This document shows, piece after piece, positions 8,612 to 16,222 of a DNA stretch of 64,000 bases. The notes below the pieces were generated by a model. It searched no databases, was not told the DNA's origin, and was given only the letters and a program-made list of their open reading frames with translations. The stretch is from Bacteriovoracaceae bacterium (GTDB taxonomy: Bacteria > Bdellovibrionota > Bacteriovoracia > Bacteriovoracales > Bacteriovoracaceae): the NCBI GenBank assembly GCA_947377285.1, contig CANCFT010000002.1, forward strand, positions 124,001 to 188,000. Direction: 5' to 3'. Every line of letters starts with the position of its first letter. Position 1 is the first letter of the stretch. A program made the translations under genes and the position numbers.

Positions 8612-10426
8612 TTAAAACTGTCGAACGACTTCTAAAAATTCTTTTCCATAATTTTCTAATTTGCTTTGCCCAACTCCGTGAACCAGTAAAAATTCTGAAT
8701 CATTTCTTGGCATAATAGAGCACATATCGTGAAGCGTTTTATCATTGAAGACGATATAAGAAGGCATGCCTTTTTCTTTGGCAATTTTATTTCTAAGTTC
8801 TTTAAGTGAATCAAATAAATCTGTGCGTCCATGGGCACTTTCTATCGATTGAGACTTGCCAATTTTCTTTTCTTTCTTGTCTATTTTATCAAGCGCAAAT
8901 GTTTGCTTTCGAAGTGAGAGCTTCACACCACCCGTTAAAATTTCTTGGGATTTATTAGTGAGACCTAAACTTCTATATTCCCAATTTTTAATAGCAATAT
9001 AATTTAAATTAAGAAGTTGTCTAAGCAAACTATTCCAGTGCTCTTTGGGTTGGTCTTTCCCAATGCCATAAACGGACAAGGCATGGTGATTGCGGTCAGT
9101 GACCTTGGCATTTTTGCTGCCTCTTAAAACTTCTATAATATGACCGGCCCCAAAGGTTTGGTTAGTGCGAAAAATTGTCGAGAGAATTTTTTGAGCATCA
9201 ATCGTCGCGTCCCACAATTGCGGAGGTACCATACAAGTATCGCAATTGCCGCAAGTATTCGATGACTCTTCTCCGAAATACTGCAGTAAATATTGTCTTC
9301 TGCAGCTTCCTGCTTCACACAAGGCCAGCATGCAGTCGAGTTTAAAGCGCGCCACTTTTTTATAACTTTCATCAGCATCCGTTGTCTCAAGCATTTGTGA
9401 GAGCTTTACTACATCTTGAAGGCCATAAATCATCCAAGCGTTTGAAGCTTTTCCATCTCGTCCCGCTCGACCAGTTTCTTGGTAATAACTTTCAATACTT
9501 TTTGGTAAATCAAGATGGGCCACAAAACGCACATCTGGGCGGTCGATCCCCATTCCAAAAGCGATAGTTGCCACAACAATAACTTTTTCTTCAGTATTAA
9601 AAAGACCTTGGTTTACACTTCGTTCTTCTTTGGTGAGTCCCGCGTGATAAGCAATGGCATTGTATTTTAATTTCTTAAGAGCTAAGGCCACTCGGTCGAC
9701 TTTGTCTCTTGAAAGGCAATAAACAATTCCGGTATCGTTTTTATGATTGGCCTTGATAAAATCATCGAGCTGTTTGATTTCATCAGTGCGCTCTAAAATC
9801 ATATAATTAATATTGGGGCGATCAAAGGAAGACACAAAAAGATTAGGCTGACTTAGTCTTAATTGCATCGAAATATCATTGCGAGTTTTGGCATCGGCCG
9901 TAGCTGTCAATGCGACAACAGTTACTTCGGGAAACATTAATTTAAGTTCACCAAGTCTGGTATAATCTTTTCTAAACTCGTGTCCCCATTGGGACACACA
10001 GTGGGCTTCATCAATAGCAATTAAAGAAATTTTTATTTGGTTAAAAAATTCACAGAGAGCAGGACTTAAAATTCCTTCAGGTGAGACATAGACGATTTTA
10101 ACTTCACCTTTTAAAATACGTGATTTGGCATTTTGGCTTTCTTTATACGATAAAGAAGAATTGAGAAAAACGGCCTGAACGCCATATTCGGCCAAGTTCA
10201 TCACTTGGTCGTGCATCAACGAAATGAGAGGCGAAATAACCAGTGTCACACCAGGAAGAAAAAGCGCTGGGATTTGGTAACAAAGGGACTTCCCCCCACC
10301 TGTTGGCATGATGGCCAATGTATCATGTCCGTCTAAGATTGAATTGATGATATTGAGCTGCTCAAAACGAAATTGAGTATATCCAAAAGTCTCTTTGAGA
10401 ATAGCTAAAATTTGTTGTTGGCGCAT
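8612..10426 (-). CDS. recQ: ATP-dependent DNA helicase RecQ
   Basis: The 604-residue product matches RecQ throughout. The helicase core has FRFEQ (motif 0), Walker A PTGGGKS (residues 41-47), DEAH (139-142) with the RecQ-specific aromatic loop ([12 protein letters not shown]), TATAD, SFDRPN, and motif [13 protein letters not shown] zinc-binding RecQ-Ct region ([22 protein letters not shown]) is followed by a winged helix and an HRDC domain (about 530-604). RecQ unwinds DNA 3' to 5' in recombination repair and fork restart. Length is that of full RecQ. It is a single-gene unit, convergent with the lipoprotein gene and divergent from the ABC operon. Confidence 0.97.
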   Translation of the reverse strand: MRQQQILAILKETFGYTQFRFEQLNIINSILDGHDTLAIMPTGGGKSLCYQIPALFLPGVTLVISPLISLMHDQVMNLAEYGVQAVFLNSSLSYKESQNAKSRILKGEVKIVYVSPEGILSPALCEFFNQIKISLIAIDEAHCVSQWGHEFRKDYTRLGELKLMFPEVTVVALTATADAKTRNDISMQLRLSQPNLFVSSFDRPNINYMILERTDEIKQLDDFIKANHKNDTGIVYCLSRDKVDRVALALKKLKYNAIAYHAGLTKEERSVNQGLFNTEEKVIVVATIAFGMGIDRPDVRFVAHLDLPKSIESYYQETGRAGRDGKASNAWMIYGLQDVVKLSQMLETTDADESYKKVARFKLDCMLALCEAGSCRRQYLLQYFGEESSNTCGNCDTCMVPPQLWDATIDAQKILSTIFRTNQTFGAGHIIEVLRGSKNAKVTDRNHHALSVYGIGKDQPKEHWNSLLRQLLNLNYIAIKNWEYRSLGLTNKSQEILTGGVKLSLRKQTFALDKIDKKEKKIGKSQSIESAHGRTDLFDSLKELRNKIAKEKGMPSYIVFNDKTLHDMCSIMPRNDSEFLLVHGVGQSKLENYGKEFLEVVRQF

Positions 10427-10565
10427 GTGGACCTCAGTTTAGTTCTTCACTAATAGGTTGAACATCAAAAAAGACAAGCCGCAGATATTTATTAGACAAA
10501 TAAATCTGATAATCTAAAAAAAAGACTTTGCAATGCCCAATAATCAAAATATTCTTATGCCCATT

Positions 10566-11396
10566 ATGAGTATTGTCATTGAAACCACCGATCTTTCTCG
10601 CGAATATAAAAGTTATCAAAAACCCGAAGGAGTGATGAATTCCATTAAGGGAATTTGGAACCGTGAATACACTTCAAAAATCGCACTCGATAAAACCACT
10701 CTGCAAATTGAATCGGGAAAAATAATCGGACTTGTTGGCGCTAACGGTGCAGGCAAAACAACTCTTTTAAAAATTCTTTCAGGACTAGTCACTCCAACGA
10801 GTGGAGACGCACGGGTCTTAGGCTATAGACCATGGGAGAGAAAAAATGATTTTCTTCGCCAAATAAGTATTTTATTAGGCCAAAAAAATCAATTATGGTG
10901 GGACATCTCGCCCGTTGATTCGTACGCACTCTTAGCTCGAATTTACGATCTCGATTTAAATAAAACGCGCTTGCGAATAAAAGATTTAGCGGAAATGCTT
11001 CAATGCTCTCATGTGCTCAACACTCAATTGCGCCGCCTAAGTTTAGGTGAGCGGATGAAAATGGAAATTATTGGGGCCTTATTGCATGAACCAAAAATCC
11101 TTTTTCTCGATGAGCCTACTATTGGTCTCGATATTGTTGCCCAAGAAAATATCAGAAACTTTCTTGCCAGTTATGTAAAAGAAAAAGAGCCTACAGTTAT
11201 TTTGACCAGTCATTATATGGACGATATTGCCACTCTCGCCGACCGCCTTTTATTGATCAGCAAAGGCAATATTGTTTATCAGGGTACAGTTAATGAATTT
11301 GTGGCCAATAGTAATAAAGAATTAGCACAAGATGATAAGGTCGATTTTGAAGAAGTCATTCGCCGTTTTTTGGAAACGGAATCTCGCATTCGCTAA
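10566..11396 (+). CDS. ABC transporter ATP-binding protein, ABC-2 exporter type
   Basis: ATG 10566 gives MSIVIETTDLSREY, the standard N-terminus of this family; in-frame ATGs at 10533 and 10557 cannot be excluded because none has a good ribosome-binding site. The 276 residues show Walker A GANGAGKT (58-65), a Q-loop, signature LSLGERMK, Walker B ILFLDEPTIGLD and the H-loop TSHYMDD. It resembles the DUF4162-lacking ATPases that work with two ABC-2/DUF990-type permeases, the two next genes. The three-gene operon would form an exporter in the inner membrane; the substrate is unknown. Its 3' end overlaps the first permease by 65 bases. Confidence 0.88.
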   Translation: MSIVIETTDLSREYKSYQKPEGVMNSIKGIWNREYTSKIALDKTTLQIESGKIIGLVGANGAGKTTLLKILSGLVTPTSGDARVLGYRPWERKNDFLRQISILLGQKNQLWWDISPVDSYALLARIYDLDLNKTRLRIKDLAEMLQCSHVLNTQLRRLSLGERMKMEIIGALLHEPKILFLDEPTIGLDIVAQENIRNFLASYVKEKEPTVILTSHYMDDIATLADRLLLISKGNIVYQGTVNEFVANSNKELAQDDKVDFEEVIRRFLETESRIR

Positions 11397-12165
11397 ACTG
11401 GCCGTCGTCAGTAATCTTGAGTACCGACTCAATTATTTTATCGACGTCCTAGTTCAGCCCATACTCACCACAGGAATAGAAATTCTTTTGTGGTTTGCTG
11501 TCTTTAAAGGTGCCCAATCAACTACTATTGCCGGATTTGGAAGAGAATTTTATTTAAGCTACGCCCTCTGGTCAGCTTTTTTTGCGAGAATTGCCTCGAG
11601 CTGGATGTATGAATTTAAAATGATCGAAGAAGTGAGTTCAGGAACCATTAATAGTTTAATCGTTCGCCCTATGGGCTTTTATGAATACTATCTCTCACAA
11701 CTCATGGGATATAAATTTATTACCACTTTAATTTCTATGATTGTCCCTGTGATCGCAGCTTATTATTACGATTTGCCTACTCACTTTAGCCGCATTCCCC
11801 TAGCGATTCTTTTGTGCTTTTATTATTTAATTTTAGTTCACACCATTAGTTTTTTAGTGAGCTGTGCTGCTTTTCATTTTACTAAAATCACTTCTTTTAC
11901 TGTGGCCAAAAATCTCTTGTTATGGATTTTAACGGGTGAGTTATTTCCATTGGATCTTATTCCTGGAGTCTGGCGAGAGCGCCTCATTGCCATGCCTTTT
12001 TCTAGTGGCGTTTTTTTACCAGTTGGTTATATTACTGGTCGAGTAGAACTTCCTTTAGTGATCAATGGATTTATATCAGTGACATTTGCACTGATTATTT
12101 TAAATTTACTCGGAGCTTGGTGGTGGAAAAAAGGACTTGATAGTTATGCCGGGACCGGTGCTTAA
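11332..12165 (+). CDS. ABC-2 family transporter permease (first of two)
   Basis: A 277-residue polytopic protein with about six membrane helices (for example PILTTGIEILLWFAVF, SMIVPVIAAYYYD, LLCFYYLILVHTISFLVS, ISVTFALIILNLLGAWW). The N-terminal LEYRLNYF and the mid-protein motif EEVSSGTINSLIVRPM are shared, in order, with the next gene (LEYRANFF; EKVRKGDLDLLLAKPI), so the two permeases are paralogues that probably form a heterodimer. These motifs are typical of ABC-2/DUF990 permeases. The start at ATG 11332 overlaps the ATPase gene by 65 bases; the paralogue alignment supports this long N-terminus. The operon context gives its role as an exporter subunit. Confidence 0.85.
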   Translation: MIRSILKKSFAVFWKRNLAFAKLAVVSNLEYRLNYFIDVLVQPILTTGIEILLWFAVFKGAQSTTIAGFGREFYLSYALWSAFFARIASSWMYEFKMIEEVSSGTINSLIVRPMGFYEYYLSQLMGYKFITTLISMIVPVIAAYYYDLPTHFSRIPLAILLCFYYLILVHTISFLVSCAAFHFTKITSFTVAKNLLLWILTGELFPLDLIPGVWRERLIAMPFSSGVFLPVGYITGRVELPLVINGFISVTFALIILNLLGAWWWKKGLDSYAGTGA

Positions 12166-12167
12166 TA

Positions 12168-12974
12168 ATGACTAACTTTTTTAAAAATATTCGAAAATAC
12201 TTTTTTCTATATCTAGCAATGTTTAAAGCGAGCTTCATTGCCGATTTAGAATACCGTGCCAATTTTTTTACAAGAATTTTAACTGATGTTTTTTGGTATA
12301 TTGCTCAAATCGCAACCTTTGAAGTTCTTTATCAGCACACCCAAAAAATTGGTGATTGGGATGTTCACCAAATGAGAGTTTTTCTTGGACTCCTCTTTGT
12401 TATTGATGCTTTTTATATGATTATCATTCATGAAAACTTAGATAATATTTCAGAAAAAGTACGCAAAGGCGATTTAGATTTATTATTAGCAAAGCCAATT
12501 AATTCTCAGTTTATGATTTCACTTCAAAAAGCCAACACTGCTTTAATTGGCAATTTAACACTTGGGACAAGCTGGCTATTTTATAGCTTAGCAGGACTTC
12601 CTGATTTTCATTATATTAAACTTCTGTGGCTTTTGATGCTCATTCCCTGCTCTCTTGTCGTCATCTATGCCATGCGCTTTATTTTCTCCGCAACGGCGGT
12701 GATCTTTACTCGTTCAGAAAACTTACAATTTTTATGGTGGCAGGTTTACCGAATTGGAATGAGACCAGACTCAATGTATAATCCAATTTTTAAGTGGATT
12801 ATTCTAACGGTTATTCCTGTTGGAGTCATCGTCAGTATTCCCGCACGGGCCCTTCTAAATCCCCCCAACTATTATTATATTTTCTGGCCATTAATATTAG
12901 TTCCAATTCTTCTATACTTGACTCATAGGTTCTGGACTTTTGCATTGAAATATTATTCTAGTGCCAGTTCTTAA
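12168..12974 (+). CDS. ABC-2 family transporter permease (second of two)
   Basis: A 268-residue membrane protein, paralogous to the preceding permease: it shares the N-terminal LEYRANFF, the cytoplasmic GDLDLLLAKPI loop and the helix arrangement. Membrane segments include RVFLGLLFVIDAFYMIII, LLWLLMLIPCSLVVIYAM, IILTVIPVGVIVSIPA and the C-terminal FWPLILVPILLYLTH. It starts two bases after the previous stop, so the operon is ATPase-permease-permease. The partner pair would make the membrane channel of an ABC-2 exporter. The cargo cannot be read here; related systems in other bacteria export polysaccharides, lipids or drugs. Confidence 0.85.
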   Translation: MTNFFKNIRKYFFLYLAMFKASFIADLEYRANFFTRILTDVFWYIAQIATFEVLYQHTQKIGDWDVHQMRVFLGLLFVIDAFYMIIIHENLDNISEKVRKGDLDLLLAKPINSQFMISLQKANTALIGNLTLGTSWLFYSLAGLPDFHYIKLLWLLMLIPCSLVVIYAMRFIFSATAVIFTRSENLQFLWWQVYRIGMRPDSMYNPIFKWIILTVIPVGVIVSIPARALLNPPNYYYIFWPLILVPILLYLTHRFWTFALKYYSSASS

Positions 12975-12992
12975 TTTTTTCTCACTCTAATT

Positions 12993-13008
12993 GGGTATGA
13001 AAATTGCT
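12993..13008 (+). promoter_or_regulatory. Candidate sigma-54 promoter
   Basis: GG at 12994-12995 and GC at 13006-13007 are ten bases apart, within a GGGTATG-N4-TTGCT context (TTGCT 13004-13008). The -12 box is perfect, the -24 box partial. It sits 43 bases before the small membrane-protein gene at 13051, which has a strong ribosome-binding site. Confidence 0.4.
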
Positions 13009-13050
13009 TACTTTTTCAAGTAGGAATGTTCCAAGGACTAGGAGGAAACA

Positions 13051-13344
13051 ATGAATTCAGATTCAATTTTAACTGATAGTGGACGCAACAAATCTTTAAA
13101 TAATGAAGAGAGAATGACTCGATTTACAAAAAAAGAAACTTCAGATGTTTCTTCACTTGTTTATCTGGCCTTAGCAGGAGGTGCCGTTGCCTTATCCTTA
13201 GGATTGGCCTTATCTAAAAAGAAAAAAGGCTGGGCCAATTTTGTAGGTCAATGGGTACCTACCATTTTACTATTTGGGATGTATGATAAAGTGATCAAGT
13301 CTCAAGCTGCTGAGACAAATTCACATCACAAAATTCTGCATTAA
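13051..13344 (+). CDS. Small membrane protein of unknown family
   Basis: A 97-residue protein with a strong ribosome-binding site (GGAGG 13041-13045, five bases before ATG). After a polar N-terminus of about 35 residues comes a hydrophobic helix (LVYLALAGGAVALSLGLAL), a KKKK cluster, and a second moderately hydrophobic segment (WVPTILLFGMYDKVI). The pattern resembles many small stress-related membrane proteins, but I recognise no family. A sigma-54-like promoter precedes it, so it is probably expressed as a single gene. An inverted repeat at 13363-13403 follows it. Gene status is supported by the ribosome-binding site and the helix layout; function is unknown. Confidence 0.65.
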   Translation: MNSDSILTDSGRNKSLNNEERMTRFTKKETSDVSSLVYLALAGGAVALSLGLALSKKKKGWANFVGQWVPTILLFGMYDKVIKSQAAETNSHHKILH

Positions 13345-13362
13345 AAGTCTTTAACATTTATT

Positions 13363-13403
13363 ATATAAATGCCCATTTTAACAAAAATCGTGGGCATTTA
13401 TAT
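13363..13403. terminator. Inverted repeat between convergent genes
   Basis: Perfect 13-base arms (13363-13375 and 13391-13403, core AAATGCCCA/TGGGCATTT) flank a 15-base loop. It lies between the stop of the small membrane protein and overlaps the last codons of the convergent lipoprotein gene. There is no long T tract on either side, so it is a weak or Rho-assisted bidirectional terminator at best. Confidence 0.45.
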
Positions 13404-14234
13404 TTGTGAAGATCGATTAAGTTGCTCAATCCTATCCTTTATTGCTGTTATTAGGTGCTTGTCTTGATCAATGCTACGTTTGTTTAAAACAGAAACTAGT
13501 AATTCATTAAATCTAACTTGTTCAGCTGAACGATCAATTTTAGCATTAGCATTAAAGAGAGAGTCATAATCAGTAAACAAGGTATGAATAAAATTTTTTC
13601 TTAGGCTCTCATTTCCAAAATGATTTAAAAAATTAAAGACCATAATCTTTCTACTCGCAATTTGGGCGTGATTCATAAAGAATGTCTTTTCACAATAACC
13701 TTGAATTTCTTGCAATTGATTATTGTTTAAATCCCCCATCCACTCTTCTATTTGTTTTTTAATTTTTTCAGTTCTCTTTTCAACTGAAGAACTTGCAACC
13801 AAACTCTCTTTTTCAAGATCGTTATTCTTTTTTTCAAATTGAAATTTAAAATTATCAACTTGCGAAGTTGATAATTGACCAACCAAGACCTGGGCCGTTT
13901 GCTCAAAATTTTGTAAACCCAGAAATAGAATTTTCATCATTTGGTTTTTATAAGTGCTCACTGTATTTAAATCAAATATTTTATGACATAATAATTCTCT
14001 TTCCATCGCTTGTAGCTCTAGAGAAAGCTTTGGAAAAATAGATTTCCTAATTGATTTAATATTGTCTTTAAGAGAGAGCTTAAGAAATTGCGATTGATTT
14101 GAATTCAAGTCAAAATATTTTCCCAATTGATAACTAATATAGGTATCGGCCCAATTGGACGCAAATTCAACTTTTGAACAAGAAAAAAAGCATAATGAAA
14201 AAGTTAAGATTGAAAGAGATTTTATCGTTTTCAT
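13398..14234 (-). CDS. DUF6279-like lipoprotein
   Basis: A 278-residue lipoprotein: signal peptide with lipobox FFSC (Cys 19), then a mostly helical, charged mature part. The start of the mature region (WADTYISYQLGKYFDLNSNQSQFL) and the all-helical body with a YCEKTFF segment recall DUF6279 lipoproteins of proteobacteria, about 290 residues long and without known function. It is probably anchored in the periplasmic face of a membrane. A single-gene unit. The family assignment is from remembered sequence character only, not an alignment. Confidence 0.6.
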   Translation of the reverse strand: MKTIKSLSILTFSLCFFSCSKVEFASNWADTYISYQLGKYFDLNSNQSQFLKLSLKDNIKSIRKSIFPKLSLELQAMERELLCHKIFDLNTVSTYKNQMMKILFLGLQNFEQTAQVLVGQLSTSQVDNFKFQFEKKNNDLEKESLVASSSVEKRTEKIKKQIEEWMGDLNNNQLQEIQGYCEKTFFMNHAQIASRKIMVFNFLNHFGNESLRKNFIHTLFTDYDSLFNANAKIDRSAEQVRFNELLVSVLNKRSIDQDKHLITAIKDRIEQLNRSSQI

Positions 14235-14301
14235 TCTTTAAGCAAACCAAGATCCCTTCTAGGTGACAAGGTTCTATGCGGCTTATGAAAGCCCTTAAAA
14301 A

Positions 14302-14317
14302 GGGAAACATATTTGCA
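14302..14317 (+). promoter_or_regulatory. Candidate sigma-54 promoter upstream of a small ORF
   Basis: GGG at 14302-14304 and TTGCA at 14313-14317, with GG and GC ten bases apart. The -12 element is perfect; the -24 element lacks the leading T and the CAC. It is 41 bases before the 43-codon ORF at 14359. Confidence 0.35.
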
Positions 14318-14358
14318 TACTCAACTAAAGAATTTTTAACTTTATCGCGGAGTCATTC

Positions 14359-14490
14359 TTGAAAATAAAAATAAATCTTTTGTCTTTAAGCACTGTCATC
14401 ATCTTTGCCATTCTCGCTCTCATCGTCATGAAAGTAGAAATTCCAACGGATGACCAAATCATTCATTTATTAAACTTAAGTAAATCTTAG
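14359..14490 (+). CDS. Small single-pass membrane protein (43 residues)
   Basis: A TTG-started ORF of 43 codons with a good ribosome-binding site (GGAG 14349-14352, six bases before TTG). The product has a basic N-terminus (KIKIN), one strongly hydrophobic helix of about 18 residues (LSTVIIFAILALIVM) and an acidic/polar tail (EIPTDDQ). Its TAG stop shares four bases with the stop of the convergent zinc-ribbon gene, exactly as five other convergent pairs in this window do. A sigma-54-like site lies upstream. Together these make it a credible gene although it is very short; function unknown. Confidence 0.5.
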   Translation: MKIKINLLSLSTVIIFAILALIVMKVEIPTDDQIIHLLNLSKS

Positions 14491-14873
14491 CGATTGCCGT
14501 CAACTGGACCTCTTGGTCTATCATTTTTTATTGTTTTAAATTCCGAAGGATGGAGTGTTGCGCCATATTCGCGACGAAACATTTTTTTTATAGATGTATC
14601 ACTTTGGGCCGTCTTTCGAAATGTATCAGGAATTTGTAATTGATCAGCGCAACGGACGCAAATCCACTCTGCTTCAGTCGTTGGATTTCTATGTTTATAA
14701 AATTCAACATCTGGTCTTACTTGATCACATGCTTCACAAAAATTTCTTTGTTCTTGGTGGACAACATCTTCTGTGACTTTTTTCTTGGCTATTTTTTCTC
14801 TAACATTCGGAGCAACAGGTTTAGCAACCTCTTTTATTCCAATTTTTGCCAATGCGTCTTTCATGCTTCCCAT
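14487..14873 (-). CDS. Zinc-ribbon protein of unknown family
   Basis: A 128-residue soluble protein. The N-terminal third is basic and Ala/Val-rich (MKDALAKIGIKE, REKIAKKK). The middle has two CxxC pairs, CEAC and CVRC, about 29 residues apart (with EAEWICVRCADQLQIP), fitting a four-Cys zinc ribbon. The tail is basic (RREYGATLHPSEFKTIK, ending RGPVDGNR). AGAGGG lies four bases before ATG 14873; an internal ATG three codons later is also possible. The basic ends plus a ribbon suggest nucleic-acid or ribosome binding, but no family is recognised. Confidence 0.6.
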   Translation of the reverse strand: MGSMKDALAKIGIKEVAKPVAPNVREKIAKKKVTEDVVHQEQRNFCEACDQVRPDVEFYKHRNPTTEAEWICVRCADQLQIPDTFRKTAQSDTSIKKMFRREYGATLHPSEFKTIKNDRPRGPVDGNR

Positions 14874-14932
14874 AATCCCTCTTTCAAAAAATTTAACTCA
14901 TTCTAGCAGACTTCTTTAATAAAAAAAACCCG

Positions 14933-15289
14933 CTAAAAAGGATCTTTCGTATAAACCCACAAATTGTCTTTAACAAATCCCGGTGCAAAAAAGGCGATAA
15001 ACTGGGAAATTCGCCTGATTCGGGCAAAACTCTTCATTCCCCACGGGTAATGACTGAGCAATAGACTTTGATCAATCACTCCAAAAAAATAATCTAAGAT
15101 TATTCCCATTAAAAAAAGAATATCCAAAATTCCAATATAAGGGATCCAGTCTGGAATAAATAAAAGCCTAATGCCTAACACGATAAGAATTCCCATAACC
15201 ATTTTTTTATCGCGCATGGGAATTCTGGGGTCGTTAGAAGAATCGACGAGAAACGCTTTTAATTGTGTAAAAAATAATTTTATTTTCAT
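14933..15289 (-). CDS. DUF1232 (YkvA-like) membrane protein
   Basis: A 118-residue membrane protein. The segment IRLLFIPDWIPYIGILDILFLMGIILDYF contains the DUF1232 signature (PxDxIPxxGxxDD-like), here with PDWIPYIGILD but without the second Asp. A hydrophobic helix precedes it and a second one forms part of it. The DUF1232 family is widespread, membrane-bound and of unknown function; its motif helix pair spans the inner membrane. It is a monocistronic gene between two short intergenic gaps. Confidence 0.65.
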   Translation of the reverse strand: MKIKLFFTQLKAFLVDSSNDPRIPMRDKKMVMGILIVLGIRLLFIPDWIPYIGILDILFLMGIILDYFFGVIDQSLLLSHYPWGMKSFARIRRISQFIAFFAPGFVKDNLWVYTKDPF

Positions 15290-15473
15290 AGTTCTTTATT
15301 TCTTGGCTCATTATCATATTAATTGATTTAAACTATACTAGAAAATAACTGAATTGAAAAACTCTTCTCCAAATTGATTTTTCCAATAGAATTCCGTGGC
15401 ATTCTTTTTAGATAAAATAATCCTATTATCATTTAGTTTGAAAAAATCACTCAACCTTAACATTAGAGCTGAT

Positions 15474-16118
15474 ATGAAATTTCAAAATAGATCACAAGCT
15501 GGTATTTTATTGGCCCATAAGTTATCAGCCGTTACATTAGATAATACTAATACAATAGTCATTGCATTGCCGCGTGGTGGAGTTCCTTTGGCAAATGAAA
15601 TCGCTAAAAAATTAAAACTTCCATTAGATATATTATTAGTCAAAAAAATAGGTCTTCCAACTTACCCTGAATTGGCCGTGGGATTTGTCAGTGAAGAAAA
15701 TGAACAATTTTATAATTTAGCTTTATTAAACGAGCTTGGAGTTAAGCCAAGTGATTTAGATGCTGTAATAGAAAGTGCATTAATAAAAATGCAAGAAGTT
15801 GGTTCTGTTTTAAGGAAAGGAAAAAGTGCTAAAAAATTACTGCATAAAGATATTATTTTAGTCGATGATGGAATCGCTTCTGGTTCAACTATCCTTTCCG
15901 CTATTAAAGTTTTAAAAAAAAGAATGGTTAATAGTATTATCATTGCCTCTCCTGTTATAGAAGCAGATACATTGCCACTTCTAAACGCTGAAGTTGATCA
16001 AATTATTGTCTTAAGAACACCTAACCCCATCTATACAGTGGGAGAATGGTACGAAGATTTTTTACCAGTAGAAACTAAAGAAGTAGCAAGTATATTATTT
16101 CCTTATTTATCTTATTAA
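15474..16118 (+). CDS. Phosphoribosyltransferase-family protein
   Basis: From ATG 15474 the 214-residue product begins MKFQNRSQAGILLAHKL, aligning with the common N-terminus of this family (R-x-x-AGxxLAxxL); the frame continues open to 15396 but without support. ALPRGGVPLA and the PRPP-binding loop IILVDDGIASGSTI (the VDDGxxTG-type motif) identify a type I phosphoribosyltransferase fold. ELAVGFVSEE is also typical of this group, which is often annotated as predicted phosphoribosyltransferase, sometimes fused to a dienelactone hydrolase. The nucleobase substrate is unknown. It is followed by a long inverted repeat. Confidence 0.85.
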   Translation: MKFQNRSQAGILLAHKLSAVTLDNTNTIVIALPRGGVPLANEIAKKLKLPLDILLVKKIGLPTYPELAVGFVSEENEQFYNLALLNELGVKPSDLDAVIESALIKMQEVGSVLRKGKSAKKLLHKDIILVDDGIASGSTILSAIKVLKKRMVNSIIIASPVIEADTLPLLNAEVDQIIVLRTPNPIYTVGEWYEDFLPVETKEVASILFPYLSY

Positions 16119-16177
16119 ATAAAATTATTTTTGCTCGCATAAGGACTTATTTAATTCCAATTTAGCTGATAGATTTT

Positions 16178-16210
16178 CTTTTAGCAGCTAAATTCCTTAG
16201 CTGCTAAAAG
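16178..16210. repeat. Perfect inverted repeat just before a kinase gene
   Basis: Arms of 14 bases (16178-16191 and 16197-16210; CTTTTAGCAGCTAA and its complement) flank a five-base loop. No T tract follows on either strand, so it is not a standard terminator. It ends 12 bases before the GTG start of the kinase gene, in the position to act as an operator or as an RNA hairpin next to the ribosome-binding site. Confidence 0.7.
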
Positions 16211-16222
16211 ATAGAGTATGAT

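Noticed and set aside
14242..14255. GG-N10-GC on the minus strand before the DUF6279-like gene
   Set aside because: The transcript would begin inside or past the start codon at 14234.
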